The notes under the pieces: model-generated
Databases searched by the model: none
What the model was told of the DNA's origin: nothing
What the model saw: the letters and a program-made list of their open reading frames with translations, nothing else
Source: Deltaproteobacteria bacterium
Lineage (GTDB): Bacteria > Myxococcota_A > UBA9042 > DTJE01
Assembly (NCBI GenBank): GCA_029555025.1
Contig: JAKPTZ010000106.1
Location: forward strand, 1 to 35,339
Direction of reading: 5' to 3'
Length of the DNA stretch: 35,339 nucleotides
Shown here: piece after piece, positions 7,578 to 16,368 of the stretch
Layout of the letters: the number at the start of each line of letters is the position of its first letter
How positions within the stretch are numbered: the stretch's first letter is position 1
Translations under genes and position numbers: made by a program

Positions 7578-10500
7578 TTACTTCTTCAGGTGCACGGCGG
7601 CGTCGGCGCGGATGCTGGCGGGAAGGAATTCGCAGTCGCCGCTTTCCAGGCATGGGTCATCCGACAGGACGCGACCGCCGGTCGCCATGAACAAGGCAAG
7701 CTGGTTTTCCACGAAATTGTTGATGTTGAACGCGCGGCGCGGGTCGGAAAATTCGACGCCGTGGGCACCCAGCGGATAGTTGTATGGAATCCTGAACGCG
7801 ATGTTGCCAACCACGTTGTCCTGGTTGTCCTTGAACTGCACGGTCGCCGGTGTATAGCCGGGGACGTCCGGTTCACCGAATTCGTTCAGGCCGCGGTCCT
7901 GGTTGTCCGGGTCTGCATGCAGCGGCATCGCATCGTCCGGGGTGGCCGCGAATTCGGCCGCAAACTCGTCCGGCCAGCGCAGATCCTTGATGATCTTGTC
8001 GCCGTTCCAGTCGGCGTAAGTGACCATGTTTGGCCCGGACGACAGGTGGCGTCGGAACCCTTCGTTGCCTTCGGCCACGAAGGCCTGCAGCAGCAGGTCG
8101 TTCGGTGTCGTTTCGGCGCCTTCGTACTTAAGTGCCCCGCTGGCGCGCCCAAGGTTCAAACCGGTGGAAATCGGCACGTTCGGATCGCCGACGGAATGAT
8201 AAATGATGGCGTTCGCCCTGGGATTGCGGCAGACGCCGTCCGGACAGGTGCCTTCGTCATACCCGCAACCGCACGAAATTTTATCGCGTTTCGCGTAATT
8301 GCCCACATAGGCGACCGAATCGCCGCGTTCGATTATGGCCGACGCCATCGATATCAGCTTCCGGAAGCCCGGGGTATTCCTGGGATATCCAAGTCCAGTC
8401 GCGATTGCCATCAGGGGCGTTCCAACCGGGTAGTTCGCGCCCTGGAAGGTAACCTCGATGCCGAACTCCTTGATCGTTTCGGTCGGTGTGGCCGTCGCCT
8501 GATCCTCGACCCAGCCATCAAATACCTTGATTTCGATGGTGTCGCCGAACAGCTTCGCCTTTTCGTTGTCCGTTGCGTTGCAGATCGCGTTTCCGATCGG
8601 CCGTCCTTCGCCATCCTTTTCCACATGCCATGCCGGCGTGCTTCCGTCGGGGGCCGTGCACACAACCGGAACTGGCTGCGTGTCGCCATCGGCAAGCCCC
8701 AGGTACAACCTTTTGGTGACCGCCGACAGCGCGTCGGCCGGAAGCGCCACCCGCCATCCGCGCCACTTCACGCATTCGGGCAGGTTCCAGTTGGCGGTAT
8801 CAAGTTGACACCGGATTCGTTCGGCCAGGCACGCCGCATCCTCGCCGCAGTCGGTGTCGCCGCTTTGTCCCGCGGGCAGTGGCATCCTGAATGTGCGTCG
8901 TTCTTCGCCGTTGACGGTGTTCTTGATGAATACCGTGTCGCCGGGCCCGATTGCGGTGGTCGTCGCAAACGGATAGTAATGCGGTCGGTTAAGCTCGCGA
9001 TCCTTGCCCGGTTCCGGCTTGAAGTATTCCTTGTGCTGATCGTTTATCAACCAGGCGATTTCAACCGAGCCGTCCGGCATGGGCGTGAACACCACGAACG
9101 GTCCCATCATCGGCAGCAGGGCGCCTTCCGGCGTGCCCGGGTTGATCGTGCGAAGCCCGGCCTGAATCATGCCGCCGGCCCCGGATACCGGGGCGGCCGC
9201 CGCGACGCATGGCTCGACGCCGGCCAGGATGATGGCGTTGAAGGCTCCCATCGATTGTCCCCAGACCGGGTAATCGATGTTTTTCGCGGTGCCGATATCG
9301 ACCACGCCGTCTCCGTTGAAGTCGCCGGCCAGGTCGTCCGCCTTCCCGTTACCGTTCACGTCGGCATCCCACTTAAGTTCGCCAAGCCCGCGCAGGACGC
9401 GGATGAAGTTCATGTGATCGACGACGCCCTGGCGGATGGTGTCACGCGTGTGAAACACGTCCCATCCCCACAGATCCCCGCCGTTGTCAAAGCTGGCAAT
9501 TTGTCCGTCGTTATCCAGGTCGCGCACGCGTCCGTTCGCCAGGGCCGCGTAAAACGGCTTCAGGTATGGGAATGAATAGGTCAGCAGGTCATCGACAAGC
9601 TGTGGCCAGTCGGTCGTCTTTTCCACCGGCAGCGCAAGTCCGTGGCCGGGTGCGTCCGTCGCGCACAAAGCATATCCGTGCTGGGCCATCCTGCCCGCAA
9701 AGCCGAACATTTCGAAAACGGCACTGGAAAAACCGTGGCCGTAAAACATCACGGGGAATGGCGCCTTGTGCTGATCCGTGGCCTTTGGAATGGCACACAT
9801 GAAGGAAACCTTGCCTGGGCCGACAACCGCCGCGCCCTTGACCAGGTCGATGAAGAAGCTTTCGTTGTCGTCGGCCGGATACATCGGCGTGGCAATCCCG
9901 TCGCGGTCAACAAGGAAATTCGGGCCTTCGAATTCGCCAAGAACCCAGTAATCGACGTGCTTCGTATCCGCCTTCAGGGTCGCGACCATCGCGGGGTCGT
10001 AAAGGATCACCCCGATGGTGTCGAACAGATCCATCACCGTGTCGTTCGGCAGCCTGTAATGCTGGTTGGCGGCCGCGTCATTTCCATCCTGATCCTTTTC
10101 CCAGATGGCGTCCGGCGTCAGGTTGATCGGGAATTCGTCCTTAAGGGATGCAAGCGGTCCGTGGCCATAAATTCCGTCACGGATGGCAACAAGTTCCTGG
10201 CTGATCGTCTGGGTCGTGAAAGTCCAGGCAAAGGCCACGTCCTTCAGTGCCAGATTGAAGGGTTCGCCCGCCAGCACATCGACCACGGGTGTCAGCGCCT
10301 CGGTCTGGCTGGCGTCGTTGACGTAGGGGAACGGCGACCTGACCGGCTTGTTGTCTTCACCCTTAAGCTTGTTCGTTATGATGACGGCATAGGTGGCCCC
10401 GGGATCCATCGGCGCGACCGGCCAGAGAACCAGCGTCTTCGTTTCCCGTTCGTAAAACGTGATCAGGTCGTCAGGGTTATTGACGCCTGGATCGGTACCG

Positions 10501-11129
10501 GAAAAAGTGTTCGGCTTGTCAAGCACGCCGTCGAAATCGATGTCCTCGTATTCGTCCAGCTTTCCGTTGTTGTTGATGTCTTCATCATGCGTCTCGTACA
10601 TCAGGTTGATGGAGTCCGCATGCGGGTCGAAGTCCCAGTACTGCCAGGGCCACGTCAGCGAAAGCGGGAAGTTGCCCTGGCCCACGTCCAGGGGAACCGG
10701 TTTGCCGAAGTTTTCGGAGCCCGGCGTTACGTTGACCAGGATGATGGCATCGTCCGAATAGTCGTGGTTGTCGGCCTGCCGCGCCATCAGATCGACCACA
10801 TCGACATGCTTTGAAAACGAAACGGAAATCGGAGATGAAATTCCGAACCCGTCCATCCAGTCAACCAGGCGAAGCACCTTGTCCTCGGCTTGTGTCTTTG
10901 CGTTAAGCGGCAGGTTCACGCGAAGGCCCGTAATGGACGTTTCTTCACGGCGGGTAAGGAAATTGTTCGGGAATGGCACCTCGGGGCTGCCGGATTCGGG
11001 ATCCTGCTGCCAGACGATAACGGGCCCGTCTCCGTCGGGAGTCAGGGCAATACCAGTGACATCATCGGCGCACGCCGCAAAAATGGTAAGTGAAATCATG
11101 CAGATGGGAAGAATGTGTCTGTATCGCAT
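7578..11129 (-). CDS. Large alpha/beta-hydrolase lipoprotein with calcium-loop-like motifs
   Basis: This 1183-aa protein begins with a lipoprotein signal ending FAAC (Cys20). The ATG at 11129 has AAGGGA 7 bases upstream; longer in-frame extensions lack a signal peptide. A hydrolase core is visible in order: oxyanion segment GHGF near residue 465, nucleophile elbow GQSMG with Ser626, an Asp candidate in HSVGDPNVP and a His candidate in GAHGVEF near the C-terminus. Two Asp/Asn-rich stretches (DINNNGKLDEYED near residue 190, and DVNGNGKADD with DFNGDGVVD near 600) look like calcium loops. The second lies just before the elbow, as an insertion. A Cys cluster CGCGYDEGTCPDGVC follows later. It is probably anchored in the outer membrane and hydrolyses an ester or peptide outside the cytoplasm. 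The substrate is unknown. Confidence 0.85.
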   Translation of the reverse strand: MRYRHILPICMISLTIFAACADDVTGIALTPDGDGPVIVWQQDPESGSPEVPFPNNFLTRREETSITGLRVNLPLNAKTQAEDKVLRLVDWMDGFGISSPISVSFSKHVDVVDLMARQADNHDYSDDAIILVNVTPGSENFGKPVPLDVGQGNFPLSLTWPWQYWDFDPHADSINLMYETHDEDINNNGKLDEYEDIDFDGVLDKPNTFSGTDPGVNNPDDLITFYERETKTLVLWPVAPMDPGATYAVIITNKLKGEDNKPVRSPFPYVNDASQTEALTPVVDVLAGEPFNLALKDVAFAWTFTTQTISQELVAIRDGIYGHGPLASLKDEFPINLTPDAIWEKDQDGNDAAANQHYRLPNDTVMDLFDTIGVILYDPAMVATLKADTKHVDYWVLGEFEGPNFLVDRDGIATPMYPADDNESFFIDLVKGAAVVGPGKVSFMCAIPKATDQHKAPFPVMFYGHGFSSAVFEMFGFAGRMAQHGYALCATDAPGHGLALPVEKTTDWPQLVDDLLTYSFPYLKPFYAALANGRVRDLDNDGQIASFDNGGDLWGWDVFHTRDTIRQGVVDHMNFIRVLRGLGELKWDADVNGNGKADDLAGDFNGDGVVDIGTAKNIDYPVWGQSMGAFNAIILAGVEPCVAAAAPVSGAGGMIQAGLRTINPGTPEGALLPMMGPFVVFTPMPDGSVEIAWLINDQHKEYFKPEPGKDRELNRPHYYPFATTTAIGPGDTVFIKNTVNGEERRTFRMPLPAGQSGDTDCGEDAACLAERIRCQLDTANWNLPECVKWRGWRVALPADALSAVTKRLYLGLADGDTQPVPVVCTAPDGSTPAWHVEKDGEGRPIGNAICNATDNEKAKLFGDTIEIKVFDGWVEDQATATPTETIKEFGIEVTFQGANYPVGTPLMAIATGLGYPRNTPGFRKLISMASAIIERGDSVAYVGNYAKRDKISCGCGYDEGTCPDGVCRNPRANAIIYHSVGDPNVPISTGLNLGRASGALKYEGAETTPNDLLLQAFVAEGNEGFRRHLSSGPNMVTYADWNGDKIIKDLRWPDEFAAEFAATPDDAMPLHADPDNQDRGLNEFGEPDVPGYTPATVQFKDNQDNVVGNIAFRIPYNYPLGAHGVEFSDPRRAFNINNFVENQLALFMATGGRVLSDDPCLESGDCEFLPASIRADAAVHLKK

Positions 11130-11215
11130 CTTAAGTCCCTTGAAAAAGACCTGGAAAAAGGACCAACGGGTCCACTGATGGCGGAAAGATTGAATCACCG
11201 GGGGCTCAAAGTCAA

Positions 11216-11881
11216 TCACAGGGTGTCGTTCTGGTTCGAAGTCCCGTAAAAGCCGGCAATCATTTCCGGGGCGTTTTCGGGAATCGGGCGATCCGCCAGG
11301 TTCTGGTTCGTAAGATCCCGGTAAAACAGAAGCCTGGCGCCGTAATGGTAAGGCATGATCCACAGCGAACCGATTCCAAGAGACAGAATGCACAACAGCC
11401 ACCAGCCGATGAACCGGCAGTCAAGGCAGAAAAGCCTCCACCTGTGGCCGTTCATCATCTCCTTGCTGCGTCTGATCGCTTCGGTTCCGGTCACCTGCGG
11501 GTCGTCATGCATGATGAAGAACGCCATCGAATACGAATATGTCGCCATGATCCCGGGGATTATCAGCAACAGGGACCAGAGGAATATGAAGATCGTCATC
11601 ACAAGCTGAAGCACGAACGCGTTGGCGAAGTTGTTGAATCCGGTGAAGATTTTTTCGATGTTTGCATCCGGCGCGCGGTCAAAGAAAGCCACCATGAAGG
11701 CCACGTAGCCAAGCATCAGCGGTCCGGCGATGACAAGGCTTCCAAACCACCCGGCGATCGGGATCGCGGACGCACCGACCTGGATGACCAGGTAAAGAAG
11801 CGAGGCCAGTGCGGGTTGACTCCATCTGAAGTTAAGGGTGTTCCACGAGTTTTCCATCAGCACCCTGTTTTCCTTAAACAT
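11216..11881 (-). CDS. DUF975-family integral membrane protein
   Basis: The 221-aa protein matches the DUF975 pattern: an N-terminal NSWNTLN segment, AGPLMLGY, an IFTGFNNF loop, the hallmark LWSLLLIIPGIMATYSYSMA, then SKEMMNG, FIGWWLL and PYHYGARLLFYRDL. I count about five to six hydrophobic segments. The family has no assigned function. I chose the ATG at 11881 because GGAGG lies 6 bases upstream; the frame upstream to 11947 adds an unlikely N-terminus. The next gene on the strand, the hydrolase lipoprotein, starts 86 bp downstream and may be co-transcribed. The 210-bp gap upstream (11882-12091) separates it from a divergent gene and holds only presumed promoters. Confidence 0.85.
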   Translation of the reverse strand: MFKENRVLMENSWNTLNFRWSQPALASLLYLVIQVGASAIPIAGWFGSLVIAGPLMLGYVAFMVAFFDRAPDANIEKIFTGFNNFANAFVLQLVMTIFIFLWSLLLIIPGIMATYSYSMAFFIMHDDPQVTGTEAIRRSKEMMNGHRWRLFCLDCRFIGWWLLCILSLGIGSLWIMPYHYGARLLFYRDLTNQNLADRPIPENAPEMIAGFYGTSNQNDTL

Positions 11882-12091
11882 CGGGACCTCCATGCCTGGT
11901 TTGTGAAGATCGTCGTAAATGACTGCAATGATTGCAAACCGCCACAAAGCATAGCATCCATGCCGCGGTGGTCAAGCGTCGTCGGGTGCCCGGAACCAGG
12001 TGCCGGATGTGGGTAATGCTGAACCCAGTTTTCCGGATTTCGACGGTGTTGTGTTACTATCGCGTGTCGTTAATACAAAATGGAGTTGTCA

Positions 12092-12700
12092 ATGAGAGTT
12101 GGGTTACTGGTGTTGGCGGTTCTTCTTGTGCCGGTTCTGGCCGGCTTCGATTGCAGTGGTGATGGCGGATCTGGAACCAAGCTGTCTCAGTGCATTCGAC
12201 TTGGCGAAGCTTACTGCGACCAGGAAATCGTCGCCGGATGCGTCGATCCTTCCGAGCCGTGCGTGTCGCAGGACTGTTACGACATTTTTGACGACAAGTG
12301 CCTGGCGACTGCCGAGGAACGCGAGCAGGTCGGTCACGACATCGCCAATATCATTAAACCGAAGACCGAATGCGCGGCTTTGCGCAGCGTTGAGGATTAC
12401 CTTCTGGACACGGTCTGGGTCATGAGTTCAAGCAAATGCGCAAATTCCGGGGCTTACGATTCGCTGGGAAAGATGTGCGGCAAGCTACTGGACGCGTACT
12501 GCCAGAAGAATATCGACCTTGGCTGCTTCCCGGTGTCGAAATCCGACTGTGTCCAGATGGCACTAGGCTCCGGCTCGATGCCGATGGGGCCGCGATACAA
12601 TTGCACCACGACCGATGATGATAACCCGCCCGCCCCGGAAAACCTGGCGTACTACAATCAGATCATGGCTGAACTCAAGGCCGCGACCGTGTGTCCGTAA
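12092..12700 (+). CDS. Secreted Cys-rich protein with an internal duplication
   Basis: The 202-aa protein has a clear signal peptide (MRVGLLVLAVLLVPVLAG) with likely cleavage near residue 18. There is no good lipobox. I prefer the ATG at 12092 because GGAG stands 6 bases before it; the ATG at 12080 lacks such a site. A cysteine module occurs twice: Cys34, 42, 50, 57 and Cys129, 137, 145, 153. Both have the form C-x2-L-x2-AYC-x3-I-x2-GC. A third region with Cys62, 70 and 94 lies between. It is probably a periplasmic or extracellular disulfide-rich protein. I do not recognise the family. It is convergent with the MFS gene, only 15 bp away. A weak -10 (TACTAT, 12055-12060) lies 31 bp upstream. 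Confidence 0.8.
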   Translation: MRVGLLVLAVLLVPVLAGFDCSGDGGSGTKLSQCIRLGEAYCDQEIVAGCVDPSEPCVSQDCYDIFDDKCLATAEEREQVGHDIANIIKPKTECAALRSVEDYLLDTVWVMSSSKCANSGAYDSLGKMCGKLLDAYCQKNIDLGCFPVSKSDCVQMALGSGSMPMGPRYNCTTTDDDNPPAPENLAYYNQIMAELKAATVCP

Positions 12701-12715
12701 CCGATGGGCGAATGA

Positions 12716-14122
12716 TCAGGCCTTGTCCTTGAAGTCCTTTCCCAGCCAGCCGCGGGCCACGATAAGCAAAACCGGGGACACCATCGCGATACTGCCGTAA
12801 ATCAGCCACATCGTTTCGGTGTTCAGGCCGGCGACAGGGGTGTCGGCGGGGCAGTACCTGACCAGGAACCAGCCGCTGTACATGGACGTGATGACTTTCG
12901 TCAGGAACCACGGGAACTGGGCCACGCCCATGTATGCACCGGTCCGGCCGGGGGGCGCGATTTCCGCGGCGTACTGCAGGAAGCGCGGCTGCCACATGGC
13001 TTCGCCGATGGTCATGATCAGCAGGTATGCGGCAAGCGCCCACACGGTGGGCCCGGTCGCCAGGATGAATGTGGGAGCTGCCATGACGATGGTTCCGATG
13101 ATCATCATGTTGTAGATCTTCTTCTTCTGGGTCAGCGCGGCCACAATCGGGACAATGAAGAAGATCAGCAGGGGATTAAGGTTTACCGCGAATTCAAAGT
13201 TGTCGCCGACGGCCGATCCCTGGAATGCCCGTGAGACATACATCGGCAGGGTCAGCCAGTTGTGGGCAAACAAGGTCTGAACCGGGATCAGGGCAAAGAT
13301 GAAGAACGCGAACTTCGGGTCGGCCAGCGGGTGGTTCTTCAACCAGGTCAGGACGTTGAACGGCTTTTTCGCGGCGGATGGGGTCTGGGATTCGACGGGC
13401 GCGGCCACGCCGGCGGCCTTGAGTTCGGCTTCAAGCTTTTCTTTCGCTTCGGCGACCGCCCTGGCCACGACCTTGCGCGAAAGGATGATCGCGGTCACAA
13501 GCAGCCCGACCACCGTGATGGCCGTATAGACGCCATAGGCGCCGTTGATGCCGACGGCCTTGCGGATTGGTGAAAAGAACGACGGCAGCCAGCCGCCCAG
13601 GTTCATCACCGCGTAAAGCATCGCGTAACCCATGCCGGCGGTCTTTGGCGTCATGAACTGCTTGACGGCGGCGTAAGCGGCCGGCTGGTACATCCCGTAA
13701 CCGAGGATGATGAACAGCAATCCGAACATCGACAGCAGGTGAAGCGGGCTCCACAGGCCGTTTTCAAGTCCAAGATAGGTGCTGCCGGCCAGGATGCCCC
13801 GTCCGACAAGCATCAGGCACAACGCCCCGATAATGGCCACCCGCACGCCCCACTTGTCGGCCAGTCCGCCGAAAAGGAACATCGAGAACGTGATGCCCCA
13901 GGTCAGAAATCCCACCATCGGACCGGCCTGCGGGTCGGTCAGGCCGACATGCCTGGTGAAGAACATCGCCAGGTAACCCAGCATGCCGAAATAGACGAAT
14001 CCTTCCAGCAGGTAGGAGAGGTTGACGCCCCACAGGGCGCGTGGCGCGTGAATCAAATCGATGAAGGGTTGCGAGATTTCCCTGTACCAGGGCTTTGCTT
14101 TCTGTTCCTGAGCGTCGGCCAT
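12716..14122 (-). CDS. MFS transporter, oligopeptide-transporter-like
   Basis: This 468-aa polytopic protein has about twelve hydrophobic segments in two halves. The conserved MFS loop GGLADKWGVR follows the second segment. The start of segment one (EGFVYFGMLGYLAMFF) resembles the proton-dependent oligopeptide (POT/PTR2) branch. The central cytoplasmic loop is charged and helical (AEAKEKLEAELKAAGV), then Pro/Ser-rich. I chose the ATG at 14122 because AAGGA lies 8 bases upstream and the protein then starts with a short polar tail. A longer frame to 14197 crosses two hairpins in the intergenic region and is unlikely. The substrate is unproven; peptide uptake is an inference from the N-terminal pattern. 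It is divergent from the CapA-like gene. Confidence 0.88.
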   Translation of the reverse strand: MADAQEQKAKPWYREISQPFIDLIHAPRALWGVNLSYLLEGFVYFGMLGYLAMFFTRHVGLTDPQAGPMVGFLTWGITFSMFLFGGLADKWGVRVAIIGALCLMLVGRGILAGSTYLGLENGLWSPLHLLSMFGLLFIILGYGMYQPAAYAAVKQFMTPKTAGMGYAMLYAVMNLGGWLPSFFSPIRKAVGINGAYGVYTAITVVGLLVTAIILSRKVVARAVAEAKEKLEAELKAAGVAAPVESQTPSAAKKPFNVLTWLKNHPLADPKFAFFIFALIPVQTLFAHNWLTLPMYVSRAFQGSAVGDNFEFAVNLNPLLIFFIVPIVAALTQKKKIYNMMIIGTIVMAAPTFILATGPTVWALAAYLLIMTIGEAMWQPRFLQYAAEIAPPGRTGAYMGVAQFPWFLTKVITSMYSGWFLVRYCPADTPVAGLNTETMWLIYGSIAMVSPVLLIVARGWLGKDFKDKA

Positions 14123-14139
14123 GTCCTTTGTCCTTTTTT

Positions 14140-14204
14140 GGGCGGCCAGCATCCGCCCGTCCGCGTTGTCCAGCGTCCCGCCCCGGGCGGATTGCACCCG
14201 CCCG
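14140..14204. repeat. Two GGGCGG...CCGCCC hairpins between the MFS and CapA-like genes
   Basis: Hairpin one is GGGCGG (14140-14145) with CCGCCC (14153-14158) and a 7-base loop. Hairpin two is CGGGCGG (14184-14190) with CCGCCCG (14198-14204), also with a 7-base loop. Both carry the CGGGCGGAT-like arm seen at 7498-7518. Hairpin one lies 18 bases upstream of the MFS start and would be in its 5' leader. Confidence 0.6.
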
Positions 14205-14312
14205 GCCGGTTTTCTCCGGGTTCGAGTCTAATTCATGCACCACAAATTTCCATCAATTTGACAGGGGAAAATGCCGGCCGAACAATCAGTCAGTCGCGCA
14301 TGGAGCGTGTCG

Positions 14313-15443
14313 ATGTCGGCTGCCTTCATTTTGCGTTCGGTTCCCGGCCGCGTGCGTGCGTTTCTGTCGGCGTTCCTTCTGGTTTCGGCAACGTCCGCCT
14401 TTGTCGCCGCCCCGGTTCTGGCCAGGGAAGTTGAACCGATCCGTCTTCTGTTCGTCGGTGACCTGATGCACCATCAGGCCCAGGAGCGCCTTGCCCGCGA
14501 GCACCGCGACGGATTGCTGGCCGGGTATGCAGACCGCTGGAAATTTGTCGCACCGATGGTTTCCGGCGCCGACATTGCCATGGCAAATCTTGAAACGGCC
14601 GTAACGGGCGGTTCCGCAAGCGGTTTTCCGGTTTTTAACGCGCCGGTCGATTTCGTCCGGGCGGCCGCCGCGACGGGCTTCGATGTGCTTTCGTTCGCGA
14701 ACAATCATTCGATGGACAAAGGCTTCAGTGGATTTTCCGCCACGCTTGAAAACATAAAGGCATCCGGTCTTCACGCCGCCGGCGATGGACAGCCCTTGTA
14801 CATAAATGTTCGCGGCCGGACGATCGGCGTCATTTCGTTTACCGAATTCGTCAATGCCGGCAGCAGGTTCCGCGTGCCGGCCGGCAAGCATGGCCCGTAT
14901 ATAGTCCGCCATGACGACGCACCGGGAAGGGCCGCCCTGCTGCAGACGATCAGTGCTATGCGGGGCAGGGCGGACGTCGTGATCGTTTTCGTGCACTGGG
15001 GTGTCGAGTACAGATATCGTCCGGCCATATGGGCAAAGGCGTGGGCAGTCGAGATGGCCGACGCGGGCGCGGATCTTGTTGTTGGTCATCACCCCCATAC
15101 GGTCGGCCCATCGGAATGGGTCGCTGGAACCGGAGGTCGGCGTGCCTTCGTGGCGTATTCACTCGGGAATTTTTCGTCCGGAATGACTCGGGATTCAACG
15201 CCTTATGGATACGCGCTGGAAGTCGCGGTTGGCGCCGACGGTTCGAAAATTCCGACGCTTCGCCCGGTCTGGACGTACCGTGACGGCGCAAACGGGCAGT
15301 GGCGCACCTATCGCACGGTTCCGGCCGCTGAACTTGAAGCGGACTGCGCGGAATTCCGCACAGCCGAAGTGCCGATGCGACGCACCGGGGCCGCGACACA
15401 TGAGTGTGGTCGCCTTAGGGGTGCGGTCAAACGCCTGCCTTAA
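14313..15443 (+). CDS. CapA/PgsA-family exported metallophosphoesterase-like protein
   Basis: The protein (376 aa from this start) has a signal peptide ending APVLA (residue 37). The CapA fold motifs follow in order: VGDLM (49-52), ANLETA, NNHSMDKG (130-137), VHWGVEY, GHHPHTV (258-264) and YSLGNF. These supply the Asp, Asn and His metal ligands of the calcineurin-like superfamily. The family was named from poly-gamma-glutamate capsule synthesis in Bacillus, but many members have other, unknown roles, and no other capsule genes are nearby. Two starts are possible. ATG 14313 has GGAG 7 bases upstream. ATG 14271 has AGGGG only 3 bases upstream and would add 14 residues. I favour 14313. Confidence 0.9.
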   Translation: MSAAFILRSVPGRVRAFLSAFLLVSATSAFVAAPVLAREVEPIRLLFVGDLMHHQAQERLAREHRDGLLAGYADRWKFVAPMVSGADIAMANLETAVTGGSASGFPVFNAPVDFVRAAAATGFDVLSFANNHSMDKGFSGFSATLENIKASGLHAAGDGQPLYINVRGRTIGVISFTEFVNAGSRFRVPAGKHGPYIVRHDDAPGRAALLQTISAMRGRADVVIVFVHWGVEYRYRPAIWAKAWAVEMADAGADLVVGHHPHTVGPSEWVAGTGGRRAFVAYSLGNFSSGMTRDSTPYGYALEVAVGADGSKIPTLRPVWTYRDGANGQWRTYRTVPAAELEADCAEFRTAEVPMRRTGAATHECGRLRGAVKRLP

Positions 15444-15463
15444 AAATTAAAGTCAAAAATCGC

Positions 15464-16129
15464 TTGTACTCAAGGATTCAGAGGCATAAGTTCGAAGCCG
15501 GTGACGATAACGGCTTCCTGACGGCCCGGCCCAATTGTGGTGGCGACACGGGCGTCAACTGCAACGACAACGTGTCTGCCCAGACGTTCGCCGGCCCCTA
15601 TGTGCCCGCCGATCATCCCCAGTTCGGCAAGGTCAGGACCGGCTGTGCCGTCACGCTGAAGGCATACATGATGAATGACGGCCCGGCCGCCCAGCTTCAG
15701 AACATCCAGCCCGGCACGTGCCCGGCGTCTTTCAGCGTAAACGGGCTGCCGGCCCCATTCCCGGTCACGCTTTCGCCACACCAGATGCTGTCGATCGACG
15801 TCACCTATCAGCCGACGGCCGTTGGCCAGGAATCCTGCGCGATCACATGGACCGTTGACGGCAAGGACATCGTCGGCACCGCGAGCGGCGAGGGTACCGA
15901 GCAGAACCAGGTCACAGACACATTCGTGGTGGCCGAAGGCGACGACAGCTTCGACCTTTCGGGCGTTCCGCGCGGGCCAATCGAAGTTTCCATCGATGGC
16001 GTCCCGTGCAGTGATAACTGGATCGTCGAGTTCCCGGACTACAATCCCAGGGCCGTTCCCGGCGAGGGCTGCATCCCCGAAATCGGCGATACCGTGACCA
16101 TCACCTACAGCGTAAGCTGCATCGGCTGA
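15464..16129 (+). CDS. Choice-of-anchor-D-like fragment, probably the C-terminal remnant of a secreted protein
   Basis: The frame is open from 15419 to the stop at 16129 but has no ATG and no ribosome-binding site near the first residues; a TTG at 15464 is the nominal start. The visible 221 residues begin in mid-domain. The part around residues 50-145 fits an ASPM/SPD-2/hydin-type (choice-of-anchor D) beta-sandwich: a Cys-Val-rich strand, then FPVTLSPHQMLSIDVTYQP and GTASGEGTE. A second small beta-domain ends with TVTITYSVSC. No signal peptide is present although the sequence style is extracellular. I read this as a decayed or beheaded gene. The AT-rich junction at about 15440-15470, just after the CapA-like stop, could be a breakpoint. 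Confidence 0.55.
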   Translation: MYSRIQRHKFEAGDDNGFLTARPNCGGDTGVNCNDNVSAQTFAGPYVPADHPQFGKVRTGCAVTLKAYMMNDGPAAQLQNIQPGTCPASFSVNGLPAPFPVTLSPHQMLSIDVTYQPTAVGQESCAITWTVDGKDIVGTASGEGTEQNQVTDTFVVAEGDDSFDLSGVPRGPIEVSIDGVPCSDNWIVEFPDYNPRAVPGEGCIPEIGDTVTITYSVSCIG

Positions 16130-16240
16130 TTCCCCGCGGCGTCCAGTTCAAAAAAGTCCATCGGATGAAAATACGTTTTCGAAATATGTACATGAAATGG
16201 AAATACGCTTTCGTTTTATTGACCCAGCCCCCACGAATTC

Positions 16241-16339
16241 CTTGAAAATGGTAGTTTTCGAGGTGTACCGCCTCTTGAAATAGGATGATTTCGAGGAGTA
16301 CTGCTTCTTGAAAATTGATATTTTCAAGAGTTACAATGC
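16241..16339 (+). repeat. Three tandem 33-bp hairpin repeats upstream of a DUF4143 ATPase gene
   Basis: Units start at 16241, 16274 and 16307, each with CTTGAAA. Within each unit bases 1-8 pair with bases 15-22 around a 6-base centre. Unit A pairs CTTGAAAA with TTTTCGAG, unit B pairs CTTGAAAT with ATTTCGAG, and unit C pairs CTTGAAAA with TTTTCAAG. The position 8/15 pair changes from A-T to T-A in unit B, and pair 3/20 is a G-U-compatible wobble in units A and B. Units A and B agree at 25 of 33 bases and share the GTAC that follows the hairpin. The array ends 29 bp before the ATPase start codon. It is too short and spacer-less for CRISPR. Confidence 0.85.
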
Positions 16340-16368
16340 AACTGTTCATTGGATTCGGGGGTTTGAAC

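Noticed and set aside
7449-9575. 708-codon plus-strand open frame opposite the hydrolase lipoprotein
   Set aside because: It starts inside the repeat block and is rich in Arg, Gly and Val. The minus strand carries the signal peptide and hydrolase motifs.
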